Source: Rhizodiscina lignyota (lineage: Eukaryota; Ascomycota; Dothideomycetes; Aulographales; Rhizodiscinaceae). Taken from it: a stretch of 64,000 nucleotides of DNA. How positions within the stretch are numbered: position 1 is the first letter of the stretch; every line of letters starts with the position of its first letter. The notes beneath the pieces were generated by a model. That model was not told the DNA's origin, searched no databases, and saw nothing but the letters and a program-made list of their open reading frames with translations. Location: NCBI GenBank assembly GCA_010015805.1, contig ML978138.1:186001-250000 (forward strand), read 5' to 3'. Below are positions 47,519 to 57,331 of this stretch, in pieces. Made by a program: the position numbers and the translations under genes.

Positions 47519-47968
47519 GAATGAAATAGAATGGTAGCCAGTGATTTCTTTCCTCAGTACAATTCCACAGCACCGCCGCGCTTCTAATAGCCGGCGTCAC
47601 CGGCTCTGAGACTTTCAGCGGCTTTATTATCTGTCACTGAACATACGTTCGTTGAATAGCCTCTTACCATTGCTGGGAGCATCAGCGTCGTGCTAAAGTC
47701 ACTACTCACTAGGCAAGACTTGCCTGCCAGTGGCTTTGCGTAATATCGAATCGATTATCGGTGATGCCAAGGAGACATAGCAAATATGCTAAGGACTGAA
47801 CAATGCACCACTCCGTAGCGATTGACCATGTAGGAAAGCTACGGCATCATTTATGCGCTCACCAACACGATGTGGTTGTGTTACAGTTGGGTATTTCTTG
47901 ACAAGAGGCGGCGCTTCGAGAGAACTTCACGAATTGGAATGTCGTCAGTCGTGTTACGTCGATACAAC

Positions 47969-47976
47969 TATAAATA
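47969..47976 (+). promoter_or_regulatory. TATA box upstream of the small Cys protein
   Basis: A TATAAATA match (within CAACTATAAATATCG) lies 192 bp before the ATG at 48168. Such a strong TATA box is uncommon in this window and fits a regulated, highly expressed small gene with a leader of roughly 120-160 nt. Confidence 0.5.
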
Positions 47977-48167
47977 TCGCCGGAATGCTTCCAACTCTTG
48001 CTCTCCATCAAGACAGAAATCTCATACCTACGAACACCTACGATTGAGCATTACCACTTAATCTCAAATCATAATCATTGCAACCTTATCATACCGTAAG
48101 CTTCTCCTCCATAGTCCTGTGCATCTTGTATCATATTGACCTCAAAAGTCCTCAGAAGACAACTAAG

Positions 48168-48344
48168 ATGCCTTCCTGCGATCAAACCGGTGGACAGAAT
48201 GCGAGTGGAAGTGACGAGGTTGGAGAGATGTCACGTCACGGACCTCGCGGATACAATCGTTACTCATGCTATTACCGCTACGAGTTCAACTGCCCTAATT
48301 TCGTTTATCAAAACGGCGACGCCTGCGCTGATTGTCAGGTATAA
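48168..48344 (+). CDS. Small Cys-containing protein of unknown function (58 aa)
   Basis: ATG at 48168 after an A/C-rich leader (AACTAAGATG). The start is polar (MPSCDQTGGQNASGSDE) without a signal peptide. The second half has Cys in SCYYRYEFNCPNF and GDACADCQV, giving a C-x7-C-x11-C-x2-C pattern close to a small zinc ribbon. The frame stays open upstream to 48078 without changing this choice. The strong TATA box at 47969 supports a real transcription unit. Fungal genomes contain many such short Tyr/Cys-ending proteins with no known role. I assign no function. Confidence 0.45.
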   Translation: MPSCDQTGGQNASGSDEVGEMSRHGPRGYNRYSCYYRYEFNCPNFVYQNGDACADCQV

Positions 48345-48644
48345 ATGCGAACTAATACCCTGCTTGTCAAATGAGCTTAGACTGACTCGAATCAAGGCCA
48401 AAGGACGTCAGGGTAGTCGTTGAGAATTGTGGAAACGGATACACAGCGATGGACGGATTGACGGCTGTTCCCCTCGAAATGGCAACAAAACATGTACAAT
48501 AAAAAGATCGGTGAAATAAGTCCATCCCCTTCATTTTTTAACTAAAGTGGAGCATGGCGACACTTGCAAAGGATCATCTGGGATTACACTCTATCAAAAG
48601 GGATTTTTACGGGAGAAGACACAAATGGTATAAACATACATGAA
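48345..48644. other. Intergenic, tail-to-tail
   Basis: 300 bp between the small Cys protein and the end of the MFS transporter gene. A possible signal AATAAA at 48499 suits the plus-strand gene. Nothing else. Confidence 0.45.
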
Positions 48645-50503
48645 TTATTCCTGAAATCTCTCCGTTTCCCGTGCGTGGGAAATACTTTTTTTGCTGTGAA
48701 ATACGCGGAGGCTTTCAGAAACCCCCCAACCATGCTTTAGTAGTCCTCCGACATCTTCCAAGCCGAGTCCAGCCGTTTCTGGATAAATGCACCAAATTGC
48801 CCACCAGCATATCGCACAAATGCCAGCGTAGAGTGTAAACGTCCACGAGGGTGTGAGCGAATCCATAAGCGGCAAGAAGGTAAGACCGATAAGAGTATTG
48901 GAAGCCCAGTTAGTAGCTGTGGCAAGAGAAGACCCAAGTGAGCGAACGGAAAGCGGAAACAGTTCGGACTGCTGCCATGGTACATTTCCGAGACCGGTGG
49001 CATATCCAGCAACGTAGATGACCATAGATACCAGTACCACAATCGGCCAAGCAGTTGGGTCGCTGCGGTGTTCTTGCATTGCTTCAGCAGGGTCGGCTTT
49101 GATATTTACAAATCGGAATGCGATGGCACACAGCCCTAAGCCTGCAGTCATAATCGGCACGGAAAGTAGAAGGATACGACGACGACCGACGCGATCAATT
49201 GCGTAAAAGGCGACGAGGGTGAAGAGAAAGTTAGTCGTAGCAACTGAGAGTGCGGCGAGCGTGGGAGAGCGAAAGCCGACAAGAGCGAAGACTGTGGCAG
49301 AGAAATACATCAAGGAGTTCTGTGGTACACATTGTGAGCAGGTCCACAAATTCAACACTGTTCAGGATTTAATCCTAGGGCCAGATTTGAAACTTACGAA
49401 ACCGCACAACTGTTGGGCTCCCTGAAGCATGCACGCGATGATCAATGCTCTCCTATTACCACCCACTCCCAGGAGTTCTGTGAAGAGGTGGTTAGCATAA
49501 TCCAACCTCGCACTGAGACCGGTCTTGCTATTGTTTGGGTCCCGGCGTATATTTCGAGCTTCCTCTTCCTCAAAGATCTCCCTCTCAACTCCGACGAGGA
49601 TTTTCTCGACCAAAGCTTCCCGTTGTCTTTCAGAGAGACCCTGTCCACTCTTCGCTGCGTACACACGCATGAGAACCCTCCTTGCTAGCTCTTTTTGATC
49701 CGCTTTGACGAGCCATCGAGGCGTCTCCGGCAGGACTGTCATCGTTAAGAGCTGTATAACAGCCGGGAGAGCTCCGAGTCCGACCATGAACCGCCAGCCT
49801 GACGTGTGCGAGGAAAGAAGCCAGCCGATGAGGTATGCAATCACTTGGCCAAAAGTTATGAAGAGAACAGTAATTGTCACGAGTCGGCCGCGGAACGGAG
49901 ATGGAGCCAGCTCAGATATATACAATGGCGCGACAAAGCTTGCCGCACCAACTGCTGCACCGACGATGCTTCTGCCGACAATCATGCCTGCGACGCTGCT
50001 TGTAGCCGCTTGCCATAATGCGCCGAGAATGAATAGTATATCCGCAAGCAGTAGCAGTTTCTTGCGCCCAAGAGCATCTGCCAGTATACCCGCGGTGGGA
50101 CTCGCAAAGAGGGCGAAAAGTGATGTAAAGGATGTAATGAGGGATTTGTCGAGCGTTGTGAGCAGGCGGTTTGAGAGGTCGGTATTGATGGAGACGAGTG
50201 TGGAAGAAATGACACCGGTACTGTCCGTTAATGATGGTTAGTTCGTATGTATGCCGTTTCCTCGTCCGCCTTGTCCTGAGGAGAGACATACTCGTAGCCA
50301 AACAGAAGGCCGCTAACGCCGGCAGAGAATGTCAATGCCCAAATGAAACGTCCTGGTGACTGCAGAGCATTTTCATCTACATCATCCCTATCATTTAGTC
50401 CGGAGAAGATGACTCCATCAGGCGTGATCGCGCCTCCCTCTCCTGGGATGAGAGGTTCGGATTCCTGTGTTGCAGCCGCATTTTCATCGTCGTCCGGGCG
50501 CAT
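48645..50503 (-). CDS. MFS sugar transporter, myo-inositol (ITR) type (569 aa)
   Basis: Minus-strand exons 50292-50503, 49398-50220 and 48645-49319; introns 71 and 78 nt. Joins restore LLFGYDTGVISSTLVSI and QQLCGFNSLMYFSAT. About 12 membrane segments are present. Sugar-porter signatures: GYDTGVIS, DALGRKKLLLL, a PLYISELAP motif, VLPETPRWLVK, RVGRRR and YPETAGLGLED. GFNSLMYFSAT in TM7 and the STLVSINTDL loop are close to fungal proton/myo-inositol symporters, but substrate calls within this family are often wrong. The start is uncertain: the frame stays open upstream of ATG 50503 for about 60 bp (EHFNTAPSSQREIELEAM) with no ATG, so an additional 5' exon is possible. The N-terminus is acidic and cytosolic. 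Confidence 0.9.
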
Positions 50504-51006
50504 GGCCTCCAACTCTATCTCTCTCTGCGATGAAGGAGCCGTGTTGAAGTGCTCAAGCTTGCAGGCATCACTTTAGCATCGGAGTTGAGTTCAGCAATTG
50601 CGACAGTCGCGTGCATCTGTCGTGGATTGAGGTTAAGAGTTGGTTCGGCTCGCTCCGAAATTCGGCTTACGACATCGTACTCTCCTCAATCAACCACTAC
50701 ATCTAGACTAACTGAATTCTACTTCTTAATCAACCCCTTTTTAGAGAATCATCAGCGGTCCCTAACATCTTATGGTCGGTCTTGCGGTCGTTGATGAGGG
50801 TCTGATTATACTTCTATCACGGTATCTCATCTGCGAGATATGTAATGTGGTGCCAGAGATGCGCCATAATCAATCCAATCACCGCTTAGCTCTCGATGAA
50901 TTTCATTCAGATCCACATTGCTGCCTCATTTCAATGAAGTAACCAATTACTTTCGAGAAATTTACAAGGCAAACGATAACAGCAGCTCCTGTCTCATGTC
51001 GGGGAG
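50504..51006. promoter_or_regulatory. Divergent promoter region of transporter and HET gene
   Basis: 503 bp between the two divergent start codons. It may contain a first exon of the transporter (see that entry). A CTAAC branch-like site and candidate acceptor occur on the minus strand near 50610-50640. No TATA box is clear for the HET gene. Confidence 0.35.
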
Positions 51007-52659
51007 ATGAGGCTCCTAAACGTGCTGACCTTCAAACTTGAAGAGTTCATAGGGGATCAAATACCGCCGTACGCTATCCTTTCACACACCTGGGAGACCG
51101 AGGAGCCGACCATCGAAGATGTCCAGGACCTCAATGAGGTGAGGTTAACAGCTCTCACCAAGATTCAATACTGCTTCAAACAAGCTCGCCTTGATAGAAT
51201 TGATTATGTATGGCTAGATACATGCTGTATTGACAAGCGAAGTAGCGCCGAGTTGACTGAAGCTATCAACTCCATGTATTCGTGGTATGAGAGCGCGAAT
51301 GTCTGCTACGCGTTCTTGCCCGACGTCCAAGTCCCAGAGGATCACCTTCCACCAGGAGATGATACCCCGGAGTCATTCCCAACCAATCTGGCTTTGGAAT
51401 TGAGACTTTCACAAAGCAGGTGGTTTACGAGAGGTTGGACACTGCAGGAGCTTCTTGCTCCAAAACACATCAAATTTTTTGGGCACAACTGGACATATTT
51501 TGGCATGAAGACTGCCCTTGTATCAACTCTCAGCAGAACCTCTGGCATCGATATGAGTGTGCTGAAAGGCAATGCTCCACTTTATGGAATTTGCGCCGCT
51601 AGAAAGATGTCTTGGGCAGCCAAGAGGCAAACGACCAGGATTGAAGATGAGGCTTATTGTCTACTGGGGATATTTGCTGTGAATATGCCAATGTTGTATG
51701 GTGAAGGTCGCCGGGCCTTCCTCAGACTCCAAGAACATATTCTGGCGAACTCCGTCGATCAATCTCTCCTTGCTTGGACTTTCAACAGCGATGATCGTCG
51801 AGAGAGTCTCCTGGCTACTCGCCCATCGTCTTTCTCTGCTGGCAGCAGAACAGTCTGCTTCCTGTTCGAAGACGGAGCATATGTTCAACCCTTTGCGATG
51901 ACGAACTTGGGCCTAAATATGACCGTTCCGGTTCTCAGACGGAAGACAACAGATAGAGACATCGAAGAGACCTTTGCTGTTCTCAACTGTCATGATGAAG
52001 ATGATCTCCGAGGTCCGCTTGCGCTGCAAATCGACAAACTGAACTTTATTGCTAGTACTCCGCTGTACGTGGTTCAGAATCATCGAACAATTGTCGACTT
52101 CGATGAAGCCAAAGCAGCGAATAAGGAGTCTATCACCCTGATGCGCACCGCAAGAAGTTTGTCCTTTATTAAAACCGTCTCGTCAGGACCGGAAAAATGT
52201 AAAGTTCGATGGGAATCAGCATTCCACTTGGGACCATTCCGAATCCACGACGCATTCCCACCTGCATCCTGGAACATATCCAACGGTACGATGTGGACAC
52301 AGAGCCAGGATGCCATGGTCGGCGCAGTTCATCTGAAGCAAGAGCAGAAGCGAACTTCGAAGGGAAAAGAGGTACAACAAATAGAATTCCGGGTGCTCTT
52401 CAGAAGCAGTCTTGAGGGATACTGGGTCCGACTCACCAAATACGTGCCGTCACTGTCGCTGGAAGATGCTTGGTATGAGGCCGCATCGAGGACCCGTTTT
52501 CTTGCACCGACGAGCTCGCTACTACTGGACGGCCATGCTTGTCGCATCACCGCTGTGATGAAGAACAAAATGGTCATGCAGGAAAAGATCATGGCTATTG
52601 ATGTCACCATTACTGACAACAACCCTCAGCACATAGGTGCAATGCATCGCCGGCCCTGA
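51007..52659 (+). CDS. HET-domain protein (heterokaryon-incompatibility type) (550 aa)
   Basis: An intronless frame. The HET domain begins near residue 21 with the PPYAILSHTW motif and runs through VWLDTCCIDKRSSAELTEAI, MYSWYESANVCYAFL and RWFTRGWTLQELLAP (to about 157); this is the HET-D/E-like form. It continues with DEAYCLLGIFAVNMPMLYGEG and AFLRLQEHI, the usual extension of this group. The C-terminal half (about 280-550) is of unknown fold; there is no NACHT or WD40 part, so the protein is not a full HET-E/D receptor. HET domains trigger cell death on non-self recognition when hyphae fuse, and act like TIR-type effectors. Such genes are numerous and fast-evolving in filamentous ascomycetes; most have no tested role. 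Confidence 0.9.
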   Translation: MRLLNVLTFKLEEFIGDQIPPYAILSHTWETEEPTIEDVQDLNEVRLTALTKIQYCFKQARLDRIDYVWLDTCCIDKRSSAELTEAINSMYSWYESANVCYAFLPDVQVPEDHLPPGDDTPESFPTNLALELRLSQSRWFTRGWTLQELLAPKHIKFFGHNWTYFGMKTALVSTLSRTSGIDMSVLKGNAPLYGICAARKMSWAAKRQTTRIEDEAYCLLGIFAVNMPMLYGEGRRAFLRLQEHILANSVDQSLLAWTFNSDDRRESLLATRPSSFSAGSRTVCFLFEDGAYVQPFAMTNLGLNMTVPVLRRKTTDRDIEETFAVLNCHDEDDLRGPLALQIDKLNFIASTPLYVVQNHRTIVDFDEAKAANKESITLMRTARSLSFIKTVSSGPEKCKVRWESAFHLGPFRIHDAFPPASWNISNGTMWTQSQDAMVGAVHLKQEQKRTSKGKEVQQIEFRVLFRSSLEGYWVRLTKYVPSLSLEDAWYEAASRTRFLAPTSSLLLDGHACRITAVMKNKMVMQEKIMAIDVTITDNNPQHIGAMHRRP

Positions 52660-52874
52660 CCCAGAGCTGATTTGTTGTCCGCCGATAGGATAATGAACGC
52701 TTTCTATATGAGCATTATATCCTTCGGGATACGGAAATCATTTTTAATCCTCGCCACGAAATTATCGTTTAGAATTTGTCATTGTCGCAGCAAAAGTCCA
52801 CTGAAGTGTAGCGGTTAGTGAGCCGAGTGGGAGCTGAGTCGAGGATCACGTCTCTTATTTCAACCCTCAAATTT

Positions 52875-53645
52875 CTACTTTATCGACTCCATCGATCCAC
52901 TCTTTCCGACTTTCGATATCACCGTGTGCTCTACCAAGTCGATCACGACCTTCCATTTATCGGTGGCTGTTGAGAAATTTCCCGACATGAGCAGCTTGAT
53001 GTCCCTGCCTTTGCTTTTCGCATTCGCTACCTGCAGTCTCAACTGGTCCAATTTACAGCTCACCGTGAGCTTGCTATGGGTCAGGCTCTTCCTCCACCGA
53101 ACTATGGAAACTGTGTTTACCCCGCTATTGGAGCCTGTAAGCACCGGAACTGGCTCTGAATAAAAGATCTTTTCGAGTATGTCCTGGTCCGAAGGTCGAG
53201 CAGCGAGAATGTTGGTGTGCACAGCGTGGTAACAGATCCTGACTTCATTTAAACGTGGCATCTCATTCAGAGCTCTGATAGTCTGGACATGGGCTTCGTG
53301 ACATGTGATCGTCTCGATGAAAGGCAGAATCGGCAACGGGATTGATTGCGTCAGCATCGGAAAGCGAAAGCTGCGAAAGTTGGGGATCTCCTTGTCGATT
53401 TCATGCTCGATTTCGAATGCGATTTGGGGATCCGAGAGAAGTAGCGGATTTATCTTCTGCCAATCGTCGGTGACTTTCCATCCCTTGCGGCAAGAGCTGA
53501 TGTGGTAGGCCGGATGACAGGTTTTGAAGAGTTCGGCATATATGATGAATCGCAATTCCAGAGGGAGCCTCCGAAACCTTGATATTCCTCCCATAATCCG
53601 GAATGGAGTGACTTGCGATGCACCCTCAAATTCGTGGGATGACAT
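52875..53645 (-). CDS. F-box-like (2EXR-type) protein (256 aa)
   Basis: A single exon from ATG 53645. Residues about 22-40 have the F-box-like start FRRLPLELRFIIYAELF, seen in large fungal families (LP-x-E-L/I-R-x-x-I-Y). The rest has no known domain; LPFIETITCHEAHVQTIRAL and LNEVRICYHAV look like degenerate Leu-rich elements. Members often sit in accessory regions beside HET genes, as here. It may link to Skp1 and a ubiquitin ligase, but for this family that is untested. A second in-frame ATG at residue 18 (MGGISRF) could be used. Confidence 0.75.
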   Translation of the reverse strand: MSSHEFEGASQVTPFRIMGGISRFRRLPLELRFIIYAELFKTCHPAYHISSCRKGWKVTDDWQKINPLLLSDPQIAFEIEHEIDKEIPNFRSFRFPMLTQSIPLPILPFIETITCHEAHVQTIRALNEMPRLNEVRICYHAVHTNILAARPSDQDILEKIFYSEPVPVLTGSNSGVNTVSIVRWRKSLTHSKLTVSCKLDQLRLQVANAKSKGRDIKLLMSGNFSTATDKWKVVIDLVEHTVISKVGKSGSMESIK

Positions 53646-54542
53646 GGTGGTCTTGACTCTTGTTTGAGATGAAGGCTATTCAAGAACTCCAAATTGGTGA
53701 AGACGGGATTTTGATGTTTTTGGATGCAGATGGAGCAGAGATGCCTTGAACAAGTGGATAAAGATATGTATATATAGAAATGAGCAAAAATAATTGATGC
53801 TGTTGATGGTGGATCCAAACCTCATTTCAACGGTGAATTGATCAAATCACACTCCTACTCTGAGGCCACTCCATCATCAACAGAATTGTCAGCATCGTTA
53901 CAATTCCAACGGGAATCTCCAGATGCCATCTGTTTGGTTCTAAACGTGCTCTAAAATATCATCTTTATTTTTGTGAACCAGTTTTCGAATGCAAATGCAC
54001 TATTCGCCGGTATCTTCGATCCCGTTCATCCAAATGCGCGATAGTCCACGGGAGCTGCAAAGCGGCTTTAGTCCCTTTAGCGAGCACCATTATGTTCAAC
54101 TTATCAGTACCCACATCGCAGTTCGAAAAAAAATCGAAGTTTAAAGTGCGAATGGTTGTTGGGGGAATATGCTAATCTGTACTCGAATGGCCGAACATTC
54201 GCTCGCGATTTGCAGTTCATTGTCTTAACACAACCTGCTACTCCACGCTGCAAGGGGATACATCAAAAGCCTTGAGGCTTAGTCAATAAGGCATTTCTCG
54301 TCGAAAGGGTGGGCTAAAGGGAATTAAAGATTGCCAAGAGCACCTTGACAAGAATCGTGACGTACGATACGCGCTATCTCTTCCACGTGCTCTCCAATTC
54401 TTCTTCCCTTTTCCGCACCACCCTGGACCCCGAAGTTGATCAGAATTGAGGTTTTTCCATGACAACATGGCTTCGATAGATTCGACATTCCCGCATAAGA
54501 TATCCTGAGGGGACGAAGTTATCGCTTTAAGGGTTCATCGAT
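53646..54542. other. Intergenic with a TATA-like element
   Basis: 897 bp between divergent genes. A TATATATA run at 53769-53776, about 125 bp upstream of the F-box-like gene start, may be its TATA box. Nothing else could be supported. Confidence 0.4.
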
Positions 54543-57084
54543 ATGCTGGGAAGCCTTGATACAAACCAAATCAGAAATTGGCGGTCGATCGTCACTCTGA
54601 TCGTCTTCATCTTCACCAGTGAGTCGAGGGTGAACCTGTCCAGCTGGCTGCTACTCAATTGACTCTTTTGACGTCATATAGATATTATAGTACTCTTTCC
54701 TTTTCACATACCGATATATATTCCTCGACCACTTTGGAACGGTTTCCTCGACTTTCTGAGCGCCTTGCGAGTGATCCCGAAGAGGAAAACTCGCTCGAAT
54801 TCCAAAAGGAAACGGCCTCCGGACTCTTCCCAAGGCGCGGAGGATCCAGATCGTGATCATGATCAGAATGGCAAAGTCAAGCCTTTCGTACGGCTGAATT
54901 TGCCCATGAACTTCGTAACAGCACCACTAATAGCGGATCTCTTCCTGCTTGCGATCTTGGCCATTGGAAGACAAGAGGTACATGACGGGACTATCGGAGC
55001 AAATAACATCTCGCCAATTGACATTATGGTGTTTTTCATCTCACTTGCATATATCGCCATCTCAATCGACGCTTCTGGCCTAATCAGGTGGTTGGCGTTT
55101 AAAGTGCTTCAAAAGGCGGGCGAAAGAGGAGACCGGCTTTTCCTCTACCTCTACGTCTTCTTCTTTAGTCTGGGCAGCTTTATCGGAAACGACCCGATTA
55201 TTTTGACTGGCACGCCATTCCTTGCATATATGACGAGGGTATCCAGCAACATCCGTCAACCGAGAGCCTGGATTTACTCACAATTCGCCATAGCGAATAT
55301 TGCCTCGGCTATCCTCGTATCTTCCAATCCAACAAACCTCGTGCTAGCAAGCGCTTTTGATATCAAATTCCTTCACTACACTGCCAACATAATCGTCCCG
55401 GTCGTCGTCACGGCCATCTTGCTATTCCCGTTCTTGCTTTATGTCGTCTTCAGAGACCGTAGGCTCATCCCACACAAGATCATCATGCATGAACTGCCCG
55501 AAGAAGCAAAGCAAAGGATGCCGGTGAACCCCAACATTCCTCATGCTAGAGGTAACGCTGCAGAAGAAGAGAAGGAAGCCGCGGACGACCAAGGAGGCAT
55601 GCTTCCTTCGCTAGAAGAGATTCTAAATCCTTTCTTAGACAAAGGAGGCGCGGGGTTTGGTGCTGTGATCATGGCTGCCACGCTTATCACTGTCCTAGCC
55701 ATCAACGCTGCCAGTCAGAGTGGTCACGAACACCCCGTCTTTTGGGTGACTTTGCCGGCTGCATTTGTGATGTTCTGCTGGGATGTCACCTTCGGATGGC
55801 TTCACCGGAAGCAGACGCGCGATATCTCCCGAATGGGCCGAGAAGAGATCGAGCGTGCTCGCACCGAACGAGCAAACAGAGATATGGGAAATTTGGAACA
55901 AGTGGCCGTAGATCAAAGAGATCAAGGTACTATGTCAGTGGGACTACATGCCCTGACAGAAGTACATTCCTCAAAAATTCACTTGCAGGACCAGAGGGGG
56001 GCTGATGGTGATGGGAAGAGTTCAGATGTTTTCGAGGAAAGCGCAGTCGATGATATCGCTCAAGTTTCAAACGTCACCAGTGCGAAACGACAAGACGTTC
56101 CGCTTCCTGCGGCTTCCAGACCTATAAATTCTGATAGCGACGATACTACAACACTTGTTTCAAGCCATATGCCTCAACCTCCGGCTATGATGCTCACACC
56201 TCCGGTCGATCAGTCAAACGAAAATTCCCGGCCATCGACGAGCGGTAGGACGGTAGACGAGAAACAGGAAATCGCTTGTGCAAACTTGGAACACTCGCCG
56301 GAAGCGCTGTTAGGCACGTCAATGAGCGGAGAGGCTGACCGGCAAAAACGCATATCTTCCAAGCAAGTATTAGATCTCGAGAAACAGAGCCCAAGAAGAG
56401 AGGTAGATGCTGAAAAGCAGAATGGAGAGCCAACAACGCTCGTCTCACTGATGGTAGAGTGGTGGAGCTGGTCGCGGGAGACTTTCCCTACCGTTACAAC
56501 GGTATTTGCACATCTTCCCTTCGCGCTCGTGCCATTTGCCATTTGCATGTTCGTTCTTGTGCAAGCTCTTGTCACCAAAGGCTGGGTGCCAGTGTTCGCA
56601 TACGGCTGGGACCATTGGGTGAATAAGACAGGCACCGTCGGCGCGATCGGTGGCATGGCTTTCCTCTCCGTGATCCTTTGCAACGTAAGTTCTTCTTTTT
56701 CACGCATGATCAAGAGAGTCGCTGAATATCCTCCAGTTTGCAGGAACAAACATCGGTACCACCATTCTTCTCTCCCGCGTCATCCAGGCATGGCAAGACA
56801 TTCACCATGCCGGCGGAACCCCGATCAGCAATCGAATGTTTTGGGCGACAGTGTACAGTATGGCGCTCGGCGTTAATTACGGCGCATTTAGCACTGCCTT
56901 TAGCGCGGCGCTTGCTGGCCTGTTGTGGAGGGACATCCTCCACAGGAAACATATTCGCGTCGGAAATCTCGAGTTTGCGCGCGTGAATCTCCCCATCATC
57001 GCTTTCGCCATGATTGTCGGGTGTGCTGTCCTGATTGGTGAAATATACATTATGAGAGACAACTCTCCCTATAACTCGAGATGA
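54543..57084 (+). CDS. Ion transporter of ArsB/CitMHS type (808 aa)
   Basis: Exons 54543..54618, 54682..56684 and 56737..57084; introns 63 and 52 nt. The first exon (MLGSLDTNQIRNWRSIVTLI) begins a membrane segment finished in exon 2 (IIVLFPFHIPIYI). About ten membrane segments follow. The ion-transporter signature appears twice in half-repeats: GSFIGNDPIILTGTPFLAY with SSNPTNLVLASAF, and LSVILCNFAGTNIGTTILLS in the last part. A long cytosolic loop (about 390-600; Glu/Asp/Ser/Lys-rich) splits the two halves. Fungal relatives are often named arsenite permease or citrate/anion transporter; the true substrate is not clear, and no arsenic-resistance genes are adjacent. Probably in the plasma or vacuole membrane. 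Confidence 0.85.
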
Positions 57085-57331
57085 AAAGCGTATGATTGAG
57101 GTAATAATGGGAATATTCATAGACCTTATGAGACCTCACGATAGACAAGACTACTTTAGAACGGTCTTTTAGAAGTATTAGAATTTTTAGAGTACCAGCT
57201 GGTGTAAGAATATAGACTCGCTAGTAAGCTGCGAAACGAATCGCAGATGCCTGACACGTTATGCACGTATTTCTAATCGGTTGTCGTGAAATCTACAGCG
57301 CGAGCGCGAGAGTCCCGTGCTTCATCTGCAC

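Larger units (their letters stand above)
46890..48167. other. 1.3-kb region with a small ORF and a promoter
   Basis: Holds the leader of the RING-H2 gene, a small minus-strand frame at 47330-47518, and a TATA box at 47969 for the small plus-strand gene (each listed separately). No repeat or RNA gene seen. Confidence 0.45.
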
